The notes under the pieces are model-generated. The model saw only the letters and a program-made list of their open reading frames with translations, did no database searches and had not been told where the DNA came from. From the NCBI GenBank assembly GCA_028693885.1, contig JAQUUM010000084.1, forward strand, positions 1 to 6,131: DNA of 6,131 bases. Reading direction: 5' to 3'. The DNA is from Bacilli bacterium. Its GTDB lineage: Bacteria > Bacillota_I > Bacilli_A > ML615J-28 > CAG-698. The translations under genes were made by a program, and so were the position numbers. This document shows, piece by piece, positions 1 to 6,131 of this stretch; within the stretch, counting starts at the first letter, position 1, and every line of letters starts with the position of its first letter.

Positions 1-266
1 TCTTTAGCTTTTAAAACATTCTTTTTAACAATTTCTAAAGCATCTTTATCAACTTCTACGAAATATGCAAGACTTGCACCTCTGCTTAGAGCTTCTAAGC
101 CTAAGGCCCCTGACCCTGCAAATAAATCTAGAACAACTTCTCCATCAAAGAATGGCCCTATAGTATTAAAAATCGACTCTTTCATTCTATCCATCATTGG
201 TCTAGTAGTAGTTCCTTCTAATGTATTAAGTACTAATCTTTTATGTTTTCCTGCAATAATTCTCAT
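1..266 (-). CDS. rsmD: 16S rRNA (guanine(966)-N2)-methyltransferase RsmD, N-terminal part
   Basis: This is the first 88 codons of a gene that runs off the window; the family is usually about 185 residues, so the C-terminal half and the expected (N/D)PPY catalytic motif are not visible. The enzyme methylates N2 of G966 in 16S rRNA using S-adenosylmethionine. The visible part shows the family opening MRIIAGKHKRL, the TRP motif (residues 21-23) followed by MKESIFNTI (28-36), and SAM-binding motif I, DLFAGSGALGLEALSRGA (47-64), with an acidic VEVDKDA strand end (70-76) that would hold the SAM ribose. The start ATG (266-264) overlaps the TGA stop of the lipid kinase gene as ATGA. An AGGGAT Shine-Dalgarno (277-272) sits inside the kinase's last codons, which fixes this start and suggests translational coupling. 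Identification is confident; function is from the family. Confidence 0.93.
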   Translation of the reverse strand, partial: MRIIAGKHKRLVLNTLEGTTTRPMMDRMKESIFNTIGPFFDGEVVLDLFAGSGALGLEALSRGASLAYFVEVDKDALEIVKKNVLKAK

Positions 267-1162
267 TCTTTATCCCTTTTTAGTTTTGGAGCGTATATCT
301 TCAAATGACTATGTAAGTTTTTAATTTTAACATTTCCCTTTGGTCCTTCTTCACCATCTACACACCAAGTAATATCTTTATCACAAATTATCTCAAATTC
401 AGGTGAAGAAAAATAACTAACATATGAATTTTGTTTTTTCTTTCTAAAAGCAAAAACTATTGTTTTAACCAAATTAAGCATGCCTTTAAAAAAGCCATTC
501 TTAATTGCTAGAATATCAAAGACACCATCGTTTAGATGACCTCTCATATTAAAGTTAATCCCACCAGCACTAACTGAATTTAATACTAATACCATAGGAA
601 CAACGCCTTCAAAGTCAACATCTTTACCTTTTATAATAACTTTTGATAATTTAGGACTAAAGAAATCTTTAAAGCCATCAAAAAAGTACGCTAGTTTCCC
701 TAAAATTCTCTTAGTTTTTTGTTTTGTTCTATAACTTACTTCAGTAAAAGTACCCATGCCAACCACATAAATAAAATATTTATCATTAATCATGCCAACA
801 TCATGATTAATAATGTTTTTCTCAGTAATTACTTTAACTGCTTTTTTAATATTTTTAGAAATTTTCAAATTCTTAGCAATATCATTAACAGTACCAGAAG
901 GAATATAACCAAGGATTGGTCTTTCATCACACGATGCAATCCCACAAGCAACATCATTAAAAGTACCATCACCTCCAGAAAATACTAAAACATCATATTC
1001 CCCACAAACTGCTTTAGCTTTTTCAATGGTATCAAGTGCTGATCTAGTCTCATATATTTCAACTAAATCAAAAACTTTTTCTAACTCATTTTTAATGTAT
1101 TTAATTTTTTTTAAGATCTTACCCTTGCCACTAACAGGATTATACATAAATAAAGTTTTCAT
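263..1162 (-). CDS. Diacylglycerol/lipid kinase, DgkB/YegS/BmrU family
   Basis: This 299-residue protein has the length and the whole motif set of the soluble DAGK-catalytic-domain lipid kinases, which phosphorylate diacylglycerol or a related lipid with ATP at the inner membrane face. Visible motifs are NPVSGKG (8-14), the nucleotide-binding GGDGT (63-67), PSGTVND (88-94), D121 with G123 and N126, NDGVFD (211-216), and DGE (269-271). By analogy with Staphylococcus aureus DgkB, Asp65, Asp94, Asp121, Asp212 and Glu271 would form the Mg/catalytic network. There is no signal peptide or clear membrane segment, and the Lys/Arg-rich stretches at 145-152 and 240-243 could help membrane contact (inference). 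In Gram-positives DgkB recycles diacylglycerol from lipoteichoic acid synthesis into phosphatidic acid; other family members use other lipids, so the substrate is not settled. The start is supported by GGAGAAA (1173-1167). The TGA stop overlaps the rsmD start. Confidence 0.9.
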   Translation of the reverse strand: MKTLFMYNPVSGKGKILKKIKYIKNELEKVFDLVEIYETRSALDTIEKAKAVCGEYDVLVFSGGDGTFNDVACGIASCDERPILGYIPSGTVNDIAKNLKISKNIKKAVKVITEKNIINHDVGMINDKYFIYVVGMGTFTEVSYRTKQKTKRILGKLAYFFDGFKDFFSPKLSKVIIKGKDVDFEGVVPMVLVLNSVSAGGINFNMRGHLNDGVFDILAIKNGFFKGMLNLVKTIVFAFRKKKQNSYVSYFSSPEFEIICDKDITWCVDGEEGPKGNVKIKNLHSHLKIYAPKLKRDKE

Positions 1163-1183
1163 AGAATTTCTCCAATTACTAAT

Positions 1184-1212
1184 ATTATAATAAATTTTTT
1201 TTAGTTTTAAAA
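1184..1212 (-). promoter_or_regulatory. Candidate promoter of the lipid kinase-rsmD unit
   Basis: A perfect TATAAT (1189-1184) lies 21 bases upstream of the kinase ATG, with only a poor -35 (TTTTAA, 1212-1207) at 17 bases. Initiation near 1177 would leave a leader of about 15 bases with GGAGAAA close to its 5' end. The surrounding A/T-rich tract makes chance matches easy. The 184-base spacer and absence of a clear terminator leave open read-through from the exporter operon instead. Confidence 0.35.
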
Positions 1213-1253
1213 GAAAAATCTTATCAAACTGAAATTACAGCATTTAAAGTGCT

Positions 1254-1334
1254 TATTAATACCATAAAATTAGCCTATAATCGCATTTCAAACACTCTCC
1301 ATATAAATTGTTGTATGGAGGCTTAGCATTAATA
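1254..1334 (-). other. Possible nested RNA fold between exporter operon and lipid kinase gene
   Basis: In minus-strand RNA, UAUUAAUGCUA (1334-1324) can pair over 11 positions, with two wobble pairs, with the segment 1264-1254. Directly inside, AGCCU (1323-1319) pairs with AGGCU (1276-1272), and CCAUA (1318-1314) pairs with UAUGG (1303-1299). The 5' strand of 21 bases is thus continuously paired while the other strand has loops of 7 and 22 bases. Two pairs of the outer stem are G-U only in minus-strand RNA. No U-run follows, so it is not a standard terminator. In AT-rich sequence such pairing can arise by chance. Confidence 0.3.
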
Positions 1335-1346
1335 CAAGTGATTTTT

Positions 1347-3176
1347 TTAGATATTTTTTGAAAGTTCTAATTTGTTAGTAATAAATTGATTTCTGTATAA
1401 TTCGTAGTACTCTCCTTGCATTTTAAGCAAGTCACTATGAGAGCCCTTTTCAACGATTTCACCTTTTTTAATTACTAAAATTAAGTCCGCATTTACTACA
1501 GTTGAAAGACGATGCGCAACCATTAAGCAAGTTCTGTCTTTAGTAATCTTTTCAATTATTTTTTGAATGCTTAGTTCTGTCTTTGTATCTATTGATGAAG
1601 TAGCTTCATCTAAAATTAAAATCTTAGGATTACTAATTAAAGCTCTTGCGAAACATATTAATTGGCGCTGACCAACTGATAACTTACTTCCACCTTCACC
1701 TACTATTGTATTATACTTAATATCAAATGTTTGAACAAAATCATCAACCCCAACTTCTTTTGAAATCTCTAATATTTCTTCATCAGTTGCATCTAATTTA
1801 CCATATCTAATGTTCTCCATAATCGTACCATTAAATAAAAACGGATTTTGAAGCACATAGCCTAGATTTGCATGAAGCCAAGATATTGATCTAGCCTTAT
1901 AATCTATTCCATCGATCTTGATTATTCCAGTTGTAGGTTCGTAAAAGCGACTAATCAAATTAATAATAGTAGATTTACCACTACCAGTTTCTCCAACTAA
2001 AGCCACATTCATACCTTTTTTAATTTTCAAATTAAAATCTTTTAATATAGTTTCACCTTTTTCATATTTAAAACTAACATTTTCAAACTCAATTTCACCA
2101 TTTAATCTCTCCCAATTTTCTTTTTTAGGATGTAATATAGTCCCATATTTGTTTTCAATGTCCGCTTCATCATAAATATCAAGTGGTGTTTCTATTAAAG
2201 ACATAATTCTTTCAGCTGATGCTTGAGCTTGTTGGAGCTCAGCAATCATTGTTGAAACGTGCATTACTGGATCAAAGAATTGGATTGTACAAATGATAAA
2301 TAAATATAAAACTCCAAGTGATAAATCACCATTTAAAACCATTCCACCACCAAGCCTCATAATAAACAAGACTCCAAAATAACTAACTACCATTAAAATC
2401 GGAAATAAAACTGATGATCTAATTACAGCTTTTATTGCATTTGTTTTCATTTCATTACATAAATTACTAAAATCCGTATTAGTTTTATCTTCTAAAACTA
2501 AAGTTTTAGTAGTCTTAGAACCAGATATCCCCTCACTATAAGAGGCTGTAATCTTAGAGTTAATCTTTCTAACTTTTCTATAGGCTTTAAGAATCGTTTT
2601 TCTAAAATACAAACCAATTACAAAAATTACAGGAGTTAATGCTAAATTAATTAAAGCAAGGCGGATATTTGTAAGAAGGAGAATTATCATAATCCCACTC
2701 ATAGTAGCAAATCCCCAAAGCATATCAACTAAGCCCCAAGAAAGAATATTAGATAACTTTCTAGAATCAGATGTAAGGCGTGCCATAATCCAACCCGCTG
2801 GAGTCTTATCGTAATATGAAAAAGGTAGATTTTGAAGCTTTAAAAAAGCTTCTTTTCTTAACTCATAAGCAACTTCTACTTCAACCTTACCAGCCATTTT
2901 AATAAAAGTAAAAACCGTTACCCCATAACCTATTACAACCAAAGAATAAGCTAATATAAATAAAGGTATTTTTTCATATTCTTGATTTTCAAAAAAAGTA
3001 GAAATTGAATAAGAATTAAGTAATGGATACATTACATCTAAGAATGCTAAACAAATAACTGCTGTAACTAAAATAGCTACATGTTTTTTGTTTTTCAAAA
3101 CAAGTTTGAAGATTTTTTTCCAAATCTTCGCATCAATTTTTGAATTACTATAATCTTGTTCTTCAAATTGATTCAT
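1347..3176 (-). CDS. Heterodimeric ABC exporter, consensus-site subunit (BmrD/TM288-like)
   Basis: This 609-residue half-transporter has a six-helix exporter membrane domain (about 30-320) fused to an ATPase domain (about 360-600). ATPase motifs are the A-loop Tyr371, Walker A GETGSGKST (395-403), Q-loop Gln443 in LQNPF, signature LSVGQ (499-503), Walker B ILILDE (519-524) with catalytic Glu524, D-loop SSID (527-530) and switch His555. Walker A, Walker B, Glu524 and the switch His are consensus, but the signature has Val for the first Gly of LSGGQ. That is the pattern of the BmrD/TM288 partner: its own Walker motifs serve the active site and its altered signature faces the partner's inactive site. 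FSYYDKTPAGWIMARLTSD (119-137) also resembles this subgroup. It starts one base after the partner's stop, with a strong Shine-Dalgarno inside that gene. The cargo cannot be read from the sequence; drugs, lipids or peptides are possible. Confidence 0.92.
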   Translation of the reverse strand: MNQFEEQDYSNSKIDAKIWKKIFKLVLKNKKHVAILVTAVICLAFLDVMYPLLNSYSISTFFENQEYEKIPLFILAYSLVVIGYGVTVFTFIKMAGKVEVEVAYELRKEAFLKLQNLPFSYYDKTPAGWIMARLTSDSRKLSNILSWGLVDMLWGFATMSGIMIILLLTNIRLALINLALTPVIFVIGLYFRKTILKAYRKVRKINSKITASYSEGISGSKTTKTLVLEDKTNTDFSNLCNEMKTNAIKAVIRSSVLFPILMVVSYFGVLFIMRLGGGMVLNGDLSLGVLYLFIICTIQFFDPVMHVSTMIAELQQAQASAERIMSLIETPLDIYDEADIENKYGTILHPKKENWERLNGEIEFENVSFKYEKGETILKDFNLKIKKGMNVALVGETGSGKSTIINLISRFYEPTTGIIKIDGIDYKARSISWLHANLGYVLQNPFLFNGTIMENIRYGKLDATDEEILEISKEVGVDDFVQTFDIKYNTIVGEGGSKLSVGQRQLICFARALISNPKILILDEATSSIDTKTELSIQKIIEKITKDRTCLMVAHRLSTVVNADLILVIKKGEIVEKGSHSDLLKMQGEYYELYRNQFITNKLELSKNI

Positions 3177-3177
3177 G

Positions 3178-4998
3178 TTATTCCACCTCCTTAGAAACTA
3201 AATCTTTAAATTCATCTTCTAAAGAGCCTTGGATACTCCATAAAGTTTTATACAAACCTTCTTTTTTAACCAACTCTTCATGCGTTCCAATATTAGTAAT
3301 ACGCCCATCTTCTAAAACCATAATCTTATCGGCTTGTAAAGCAGTTGTAATTCTATGCGTAATAATAATTGATGTTAATTGTTTTTCTCTCATTTTCAAT
3401 GCATTTCTAATATTTAAATCAGTTCTAGTATCAACAGCACTTAATGAATCATCAAATATCATAATCGGTTTGTTTAAAACAAGCATTCTAGCTATCGCAA
3501 GACGCTGCTTTTGGCCACCTGATAAAGTAACCCCTTTTTCGCCAACTAAAGTATTATAACCTTCAGTAAAATTAACAACATCATTATGAAGGCTCGCAAT
3601 TTGAGCTGCATTAAAAACTGCTTTATTGTCAAGTGCAGGATTACCAATCCTAATATTTTCCATTACAGTTTTACCATAAATAAATGGATCTTGTAAAATA
3701 ATACCTACATTTTCTCTAACCCATTTCTTTTTAATCTCTCTTAGTTCAACCCCATCTAGTTTAATCGAACCAAAATAATCATACATTCTGACTAATATAT
3801 TAACAATAGTTGATTTACCCGCTCCGGTTTTACCCACTATAGCAATAGTTTCACCACTTTTTATTTCAAAGTTAACGTTGTTTAAAAGATGTTCTTTAGT
3901 ATCATCAAATTTAAAACTAACATTTTCAAACGATATATCACCAGTTACTACTGGTGTTAATTTCCCATCATTAGCATACTCAGTTGGTTCTCCTAAAATT
4001 TCTTCAACACGTTTTGTGGCTACTATTGTTTTACTAAAATCACCAATAATTCTACCTAATCTTTTAATTGGATAAACTAACATACCAACATACATTAAAC
4101 AAGCAATGATATCACCAATTGAAATAATTCCAGCTTTAGCAAAATAAACCGATACAATAACAGTTAAAGCGTATTGACCTATTGTAATAAAATCACTAAA
4201 GCCCCAAAAAGTTGCCATAGCATTATTAATCTTTTCAGAACTTTGAGTAAACTTCCTACTTTCTTCTTCAAATCTATTAATTGCATACGGCTCTCTAGCA
4301 AAAGCTTTTACAACTCTAACGCCATTTACATTTTCTTGTAAAACACTAATCATTTTAGCTTCGTTTTCTTCACTAATAGTAAACTCTTTATAAATATATC
4401 TAAAATAAATCACTGAAGTAACGAAGTTAATTGGAACTGTTACTAAAGTAACTAACATAATTCTAACATCAATCAACGCCATTTGATAAACTCCAGCACT
4501 AAGGGAAGCAATAACAAACAGCAACTCAGGCATCTGAACACTTAAAAAACCTCTAATAGTTTCAACATCTGAAGTACATCTTTGAATTAAATCACCAGTA
4601 TCTAACTTGTTGTGGTAACTATAAGGTAAATCTTGAATATGCGCAAACAAACTAGTTCTTACATCTTTTGCGATGTTTTCTGAATATACGCCCTTAAAGT
4701 AACCATTAAAGAAAATTATTACACCTCTAAAAATTAAATAAATAATTAAAGCAAGTCCTAAAATCCAAATCGCAGTAAACCCACTAAAATTACTAAATAT
4801 ATCCAATAAAAAAGAAGGGAGATTAATATCGCCTTCAATTATTGGTGTTGATGAATTCAAAATGAAATCCATTAAGTATTTTATGAATTGAGGCACATAA
4901 GAATATGTAATTGGTGTAAAAATTGTCAATAAAGCAATTATCAAAACTAAAAACCAATACGATCTAACCCACTTCATAAGTTTTAAAAAAGTTGACAT
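3178..4998 (-). CDS. Heterodimeric ABC exporter, degenerate-site subunit (BmrC/TM287-like)
   Basis: This 606-residue half-transporter has a short N-terminus, six predicted membrane helices (about 12-325) and an ATPase domain (about 353-590). ATPase motifs are Walker A GKTGAGKST (389-397), Q-loop Gln436 in LQDPF, a consensus signature LSGGQ (492-496), Walker B IMIFDD (512-517) and switch His548. The catalytic glutamate after the Walker B Asp is replaced by Asp517 (FDDSLSAVD). In heterodimeric exporters such as BmrC or TM287 this change makes one ATP site nearly inactive while the LSGGQ completes the active site of the partner. The A-loop position holds Phe364 rather than Tyr. It lies 14 bases after the thioredoxin-like gene and 1 base before its partner, so the three should share one mRNA. 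The start ATG has a modest GGGGG ribosome site (5007-5003). Exporter type is confident; cargo is unknown. Confidence 0.92.
   Translation of the reverse strand: MSTFLKLMKWVRSYWFLVLIIALLTIFTPITYSYVPQFIKYLMDFILNSSTPIIEGDINLPSFLLDIFSNFSGFTAIWILGLALIIYLIFRGVIIFFNGYFKGVYSENIAKDVRTSLFAHIQDLPYSYHNKLDTGDLIQRCTSDVETIRGFLSVQMPELLFVIASLSAGVYQMALIDVRIMLVTLVTVPINFVTSVIYFRYIYKEFTISEENEAKMISVLQENVNGVRVVKAFAREPYAINRFEEESRKFTQSSEKINNAMATFWGFSDFITIGQYALTVIVSVYFAKAGIISIGDIIACLMYVGMLVYPIKRLGRIIGDFSKTIVATKRVEEILGEPTEYANDGKLTPVVTGDISFENVSFKFDDTKEHLLNNVNFEIKSGETIAIVGKTGAGKSTIVNILVRMYDYFGSIKLDGVELREIKKKWVRENVGIILQDPFIYGKTVMENIRIGNPALDNKAVFNAAQIASLHNDVVNFTEGYNTLVGEKGVTLSGGQKQRLAIARMLVLNKPIMIFDDSLSAVDTRTDLNIRNALKMREKQLTSIIITHRITTALQADKIMVLEDGRITNIGTHEELVKKEGLYKTLWSIQGSLEDEFKDLVSKEVE
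3183..3192 (-). promoter_or_regulatory. Strong Shine-Dalgarno inside the upstream subunit gene
   Basis: AAGGAGGTGG lies in the last codons of the first exporter subunit gene and ends seven bases from the second subunit's ATG (3176). It is a near-perfect match to the 16S rRNA 3' end and decides that start. It contrasts with the weaker GGGGG site of the first subunit. Reinitiation by ribosomes finishing the first gene is likely, which would help keep the two subunits equimolar (inference). Confidence 0.85.
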
Positions 4999-5012
4999 AT
5001 ATCCCCCACTAA

Positions 5013-5672
5013 TTATTCTTGGAAAACAGTATTAAAGTAAGAAACTAACAAATCATTTGCACTATCATCAAAATCCTCTAAGTTAAGCAAATTACTTCTT
5101 GCATAATAAACTAGGCTATTATCAGGATTAGTTTCTTCATCAAAATAAATATAACTAAATGTTGGTATCGATAAATCACTAGTAGATAACGAATTACCAT
5201 TTGGTTTTTCTAAAGCTTTTGCTAAATCAGCAAGTTCATCGGTTGTGATTCTACTAGCATTAATATAATAAATTACACTAATATCATATTCATCTTTTGC
5301 TAAAGTATTAGCTGCACCTACATATTCATCACAAATTTGAACATCAGGTGAACCATAATATAAATGAAACGTTTCTTTAGCAGCGATTTTTTCCTTAACT
5401 TTTTCAACTGTTATATATTCAAACACATGAGCTGCATCACCTAAAGATGGATATTCTTTTGCTATTGCAGATTTGCTAGTTGAAGGTGCAAAAGTTATTA
5501 AATTAAAGATTATAATTAATACTATCGCAAGTCCTGCTACTCCAAAAATTATACTAAAAACTTTCTTTTCAGTTTTCGTCATCGGTTGTCTATTATTAAT
5601 CATTTCCTTAACGCCTTGTTGAGGAATATTGCTCATAGCAGTTTTTACTTGCTTTTTCTTTTTATTAGCCAT
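5013..5672 (-). CDS. Membrane-anchored thioredoxin-fold protein lacking the first active-site cysteine
   Basis: This 219-residue protein begins with a Lys-rich cytoplasmic tail (1-37), has one hydrophobic segment (about 38-61, IIFGVAGLAIVLIIIF at its core), and carries an extracellular domain (about 70-219) by the positive-inside rule. The domain reads as a thioredoxin fold: strand FHLYYGSPD (102-110), active-site position VQIC (111-114), a helix, strand ISVIYYINA (131-139), and a typical cis-proline turn SIPTFSYIYFD (168-178, Pro170). In active relatives the site is CxxC; here the first, nucleophilic cysteine is Val111, and Cys114 is the only cysteine in the whole protein. It is therefore unlikely to be a normal dithiol oxidoreductase. 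Related Gram-positive thioredoxin-like proteins include bacteriocin-transport accessory proteins, but I cannot assign a specific family. It leads the exporter operon with GGAGGT (5685-5680) seven bases before ATG. An accessory or quality-control role for the exporter is inference. Confidence 0.75.
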   Translation of the reverse strand: MANKKKKQVKTAMSNIPQQGVKEMINNRQPMTKTEKKVFSIIFGVAGLAIVLIIIFNLITFAPSTSKSAIAKEYPSLGDAAHVFEYITVEKVKEKIAAKETFHLYYGSPDVQICDEYVGAANTLAKDEYDISVIYYINASRITTDELADLAKALEKPNGNSLSTSDLSIPTFSYIYFDEETNPDNSLVYYARSNLLNLEDFDDSANDLLVSYFNTVFQE

Positions 5673-5700
5673 TTTTGTTACCTCCGATTTTTCTATATGA

Positions 5701-5729
5701 ATTATAACATAATTTTATAATTTTTGCTA
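5701..5729 (-). promoter_or_regulatory. Extended -10 promoter of the thioredoxin-like/ABC exporter operon
   Basis: On the minus strand a perfect TATAAT (5706-5701) is preceded by TG one base upstream (TGTTATAAT, an extended -10). A weak -35, TAGCAA (5729-5724), sits 17 bases away. Transcription would begin near 5694 and give a leader of about 20 bases ending in GGAGGT. No operator-like inverted repeat is visible around it. It lies between the rRNA operon terminator and the first operon gene, where a promoter is needed. Confidence 0.65.
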
Positions 5730-5755
5730 GATTTTGTTTTTACATTATATTACAT

Positions 5756-5789
5756 AAAAAGAAAAAAGAACCTTATTTCTAAGGTTCTT
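5756..5789 (-). terminator. Intrinsic terminator of the rRNA-tRNA operon
   Basis: The minus-strand RNA forms a perfect 10-bp stem, AAGAACCUUA with UAAGGUUCUU, closed by a GAAA tetraloop, followed by a run of U broken by one C (UUUUCUUUUU). It lies 44 bases after the 3' CCA end of tRNA-Glu and ends the stable RNA transcript before the exporter promoter. The U-run on the opposite strand is shorter, so it works best in the minus direction. Confidence 0.93.
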
Positions 5790-5833
5790 AATTTTTACTC
5801 CTACAAGATATTTGCTCATAGTGAATCTACTAA

Positions 5834-5909
5834 TGGTGACCCGTACGGGATTCGAACCCGTGAATGTATGCGTGAAAGGCATATGAGTTAACCGTTTCTC
5901 CAACGGGCC
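5834..5909 (-). tRNA. tRNA-Glu (anticodon UUC)
   Basis: A 76-base cloverleaf with encoded CCA. The acceptor stem is GGCCCGT paired with ACGGGTC (one G-U pair) and the discriminator is A73. The D stem is GAG/CTC. The anticodon stem TATGC/GCATA closes loop CTTTCAC, giving anticodon TTC. The T arm has CGGG stems around TTCGAATC. It reads GAA and GAG. It lies six bases after tRNA-Asn, so both are processed from one precursor. Confidence 0.97.
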
Positions 5910-5915
5910 ATAAAA

Positions 5916-5992
5916 TGGCGCCCCCACTAGGACTTGAACCTAGGACCCCATGATTAACAGTCATGTGCTCTAACCAACTGAGCTACGGAGGC
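5916..5992 (-). tRNA. tRNA-Asn (anticodon GUU)
   Basis: A 77-base cloverleaf with encoded CCA. The acceptor stem is GCCTCCG paired with TGGGGGC (two wobble pairs) and the discriminator is G73. The D stem is GCTC/GAGC. The anticodon stem CATGA/TCATG closes loop CTGTTAA, giving anticodon GTT. The T arm is CTAGG-TTCAAGT-CCTAG. It reads AAC and AAT. It starts about 25 bases after the 5S RNA end, a common position for tRNA-Asn in Bacilli rRNA operons. Confidence 0.97.
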
Positions 5993-6017
5993 AAGGTTTA
6001 TAAAAATAGAAAGGAAG

Positions 6018-6131
6018 TAAGGCAACGTCCTACTTTTGCGGGGTAAAAACCCAACTATCATCGGCGTTAAAGTGCTTAACTGCTGTGTTCGAAATGGGAA
6101 CAGGTGTTTCCACTTTGCTATTGTCACCATA
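6018..6131 (-). rRNA. rrf: 5S ribosomal RNA
   Basis: The minus strand matches the bacterial 5S consensus: CCUGUUCCCAUUUCGAACAC, then CAGUUAAGC, CGCCGAUGAUAGU and AGUAGGACG near the 3' end. Terminal helix I forms from GGUGAC near the 5' end and GUUGCC near the 3' end. About 114 bases are visible. The 5' end falls at or within a few bases of the window edge, so a base or two may be missing; the 3' end at 6018 is estimated from the helix. It is the last rRNA of an operon whose 16S and 23S genes would lie beyond the window. Confidence 0.95.

Noticed and set aside
719..988. Plus-strand open frame of 89 codons
   Set aside because: It is antisense to the lipid kinase, whose motifs are intact in the other strand. 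The translation is Asn/Ile-rich with no family likeness, as expected of an antisense shadow in AT-rich DNA.
1297..1320. Inverted repeat CTCCATA/TATGGAG considered as the exporter operon terminator
   Set aside because: The 7-bp stem has a 10-base loop and no U-run after it in either direction, so it does not meet the intrinsic terminator pattern.
3140..3559. Plus-strand open frame of 139 codons
   Set aside because: It lies antisense to the end of the first exporter subunit, covering its LSGGQ/Walker B region and the intergenic junction. No Shine-Dalgarno or recognisable protein features.
3878..4075. Plus-strand open frame of 65 codons
   Set aside because: It is antisense to the exporter subunit linker and ATPase start, with no ribosome site or homology signal.
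5745..5927. Minus-strand open frame of 60 codons
   Set aside because: It reads through tRNA-Glu and the terminator hairpin, so it is stable RNA sequence and not a protein gene.
1..6131. CRISPR array, insertion sequence or prophage signs
   Set aside because: No regularly spaced repeats, transposase or integrase motifs were seen. The tRNA genes show no second copy of their 3' ends within the window that would mark an attachment site.

Overview
The window is AT-rich (roughly 30% G+C by eye) and every gene I can support lies on the minus strand, so transcription runs from high to low coordinates. Strong GGAGG-type Shine-Dalgarno sites, CCA-encoding tRNA genes, a 5S RNA followed directly by tRNAs, and the protein families all suggest a low-G+C Bacillota (Bacilli-like, possibly an Erysipelotrichia or Acholeplasma-like branch; the branch is inference). 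UGA is a stop here and tryptophan positions checked are TGG, so the Mycoplasma genetic code is not in use.

In transcription order, the window opens with the end of an rRNA operon: 5S rRNA (6131-6018), tRNA-Asn(GUU) and tRNA-Glu(UUC), closed by a textbook intrinsic terminator with a GAAA loop (5789-5756). About 50 bases further on, an extended -10 promoter starts a second unit. This is a membrane-anchored thioredoxin-fold protein (5672-5013) followed by the two halves of a heterodimeric ABC exporter (4998-3178 and 3176-1347), with gaps of only 14 and 1 bases. The exporter has one degenerate and one consensus ATP site, the BmrC/BmrD or TM287/TM288 layout. The thioredoxin-like protein has lost the first cysteine of its CxxC site.

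A 184-base spacer (1346-1163) holds a possible nested RNA fold and a weak promoter candidate. After it come a DgkB/YegS-type lipid kinase (1162-263) and the first 88 codons of rsmD, the 16S rRNA guanine-966 methyltransferase gene, which overlaps the kinase by ATGA and runs off the window.

The exporter halves almost certainly act as one complex; the anchored thioredoxin-fold protein may assist it outside the membrane, but this rests only on gene order. The lipid kinase and rsmD are housekeeping functions. Most of the window is ordinary core-genome content. The part most worth a second look is the cysteine-depleted thioredoxin-fold protein tied to the exporter.
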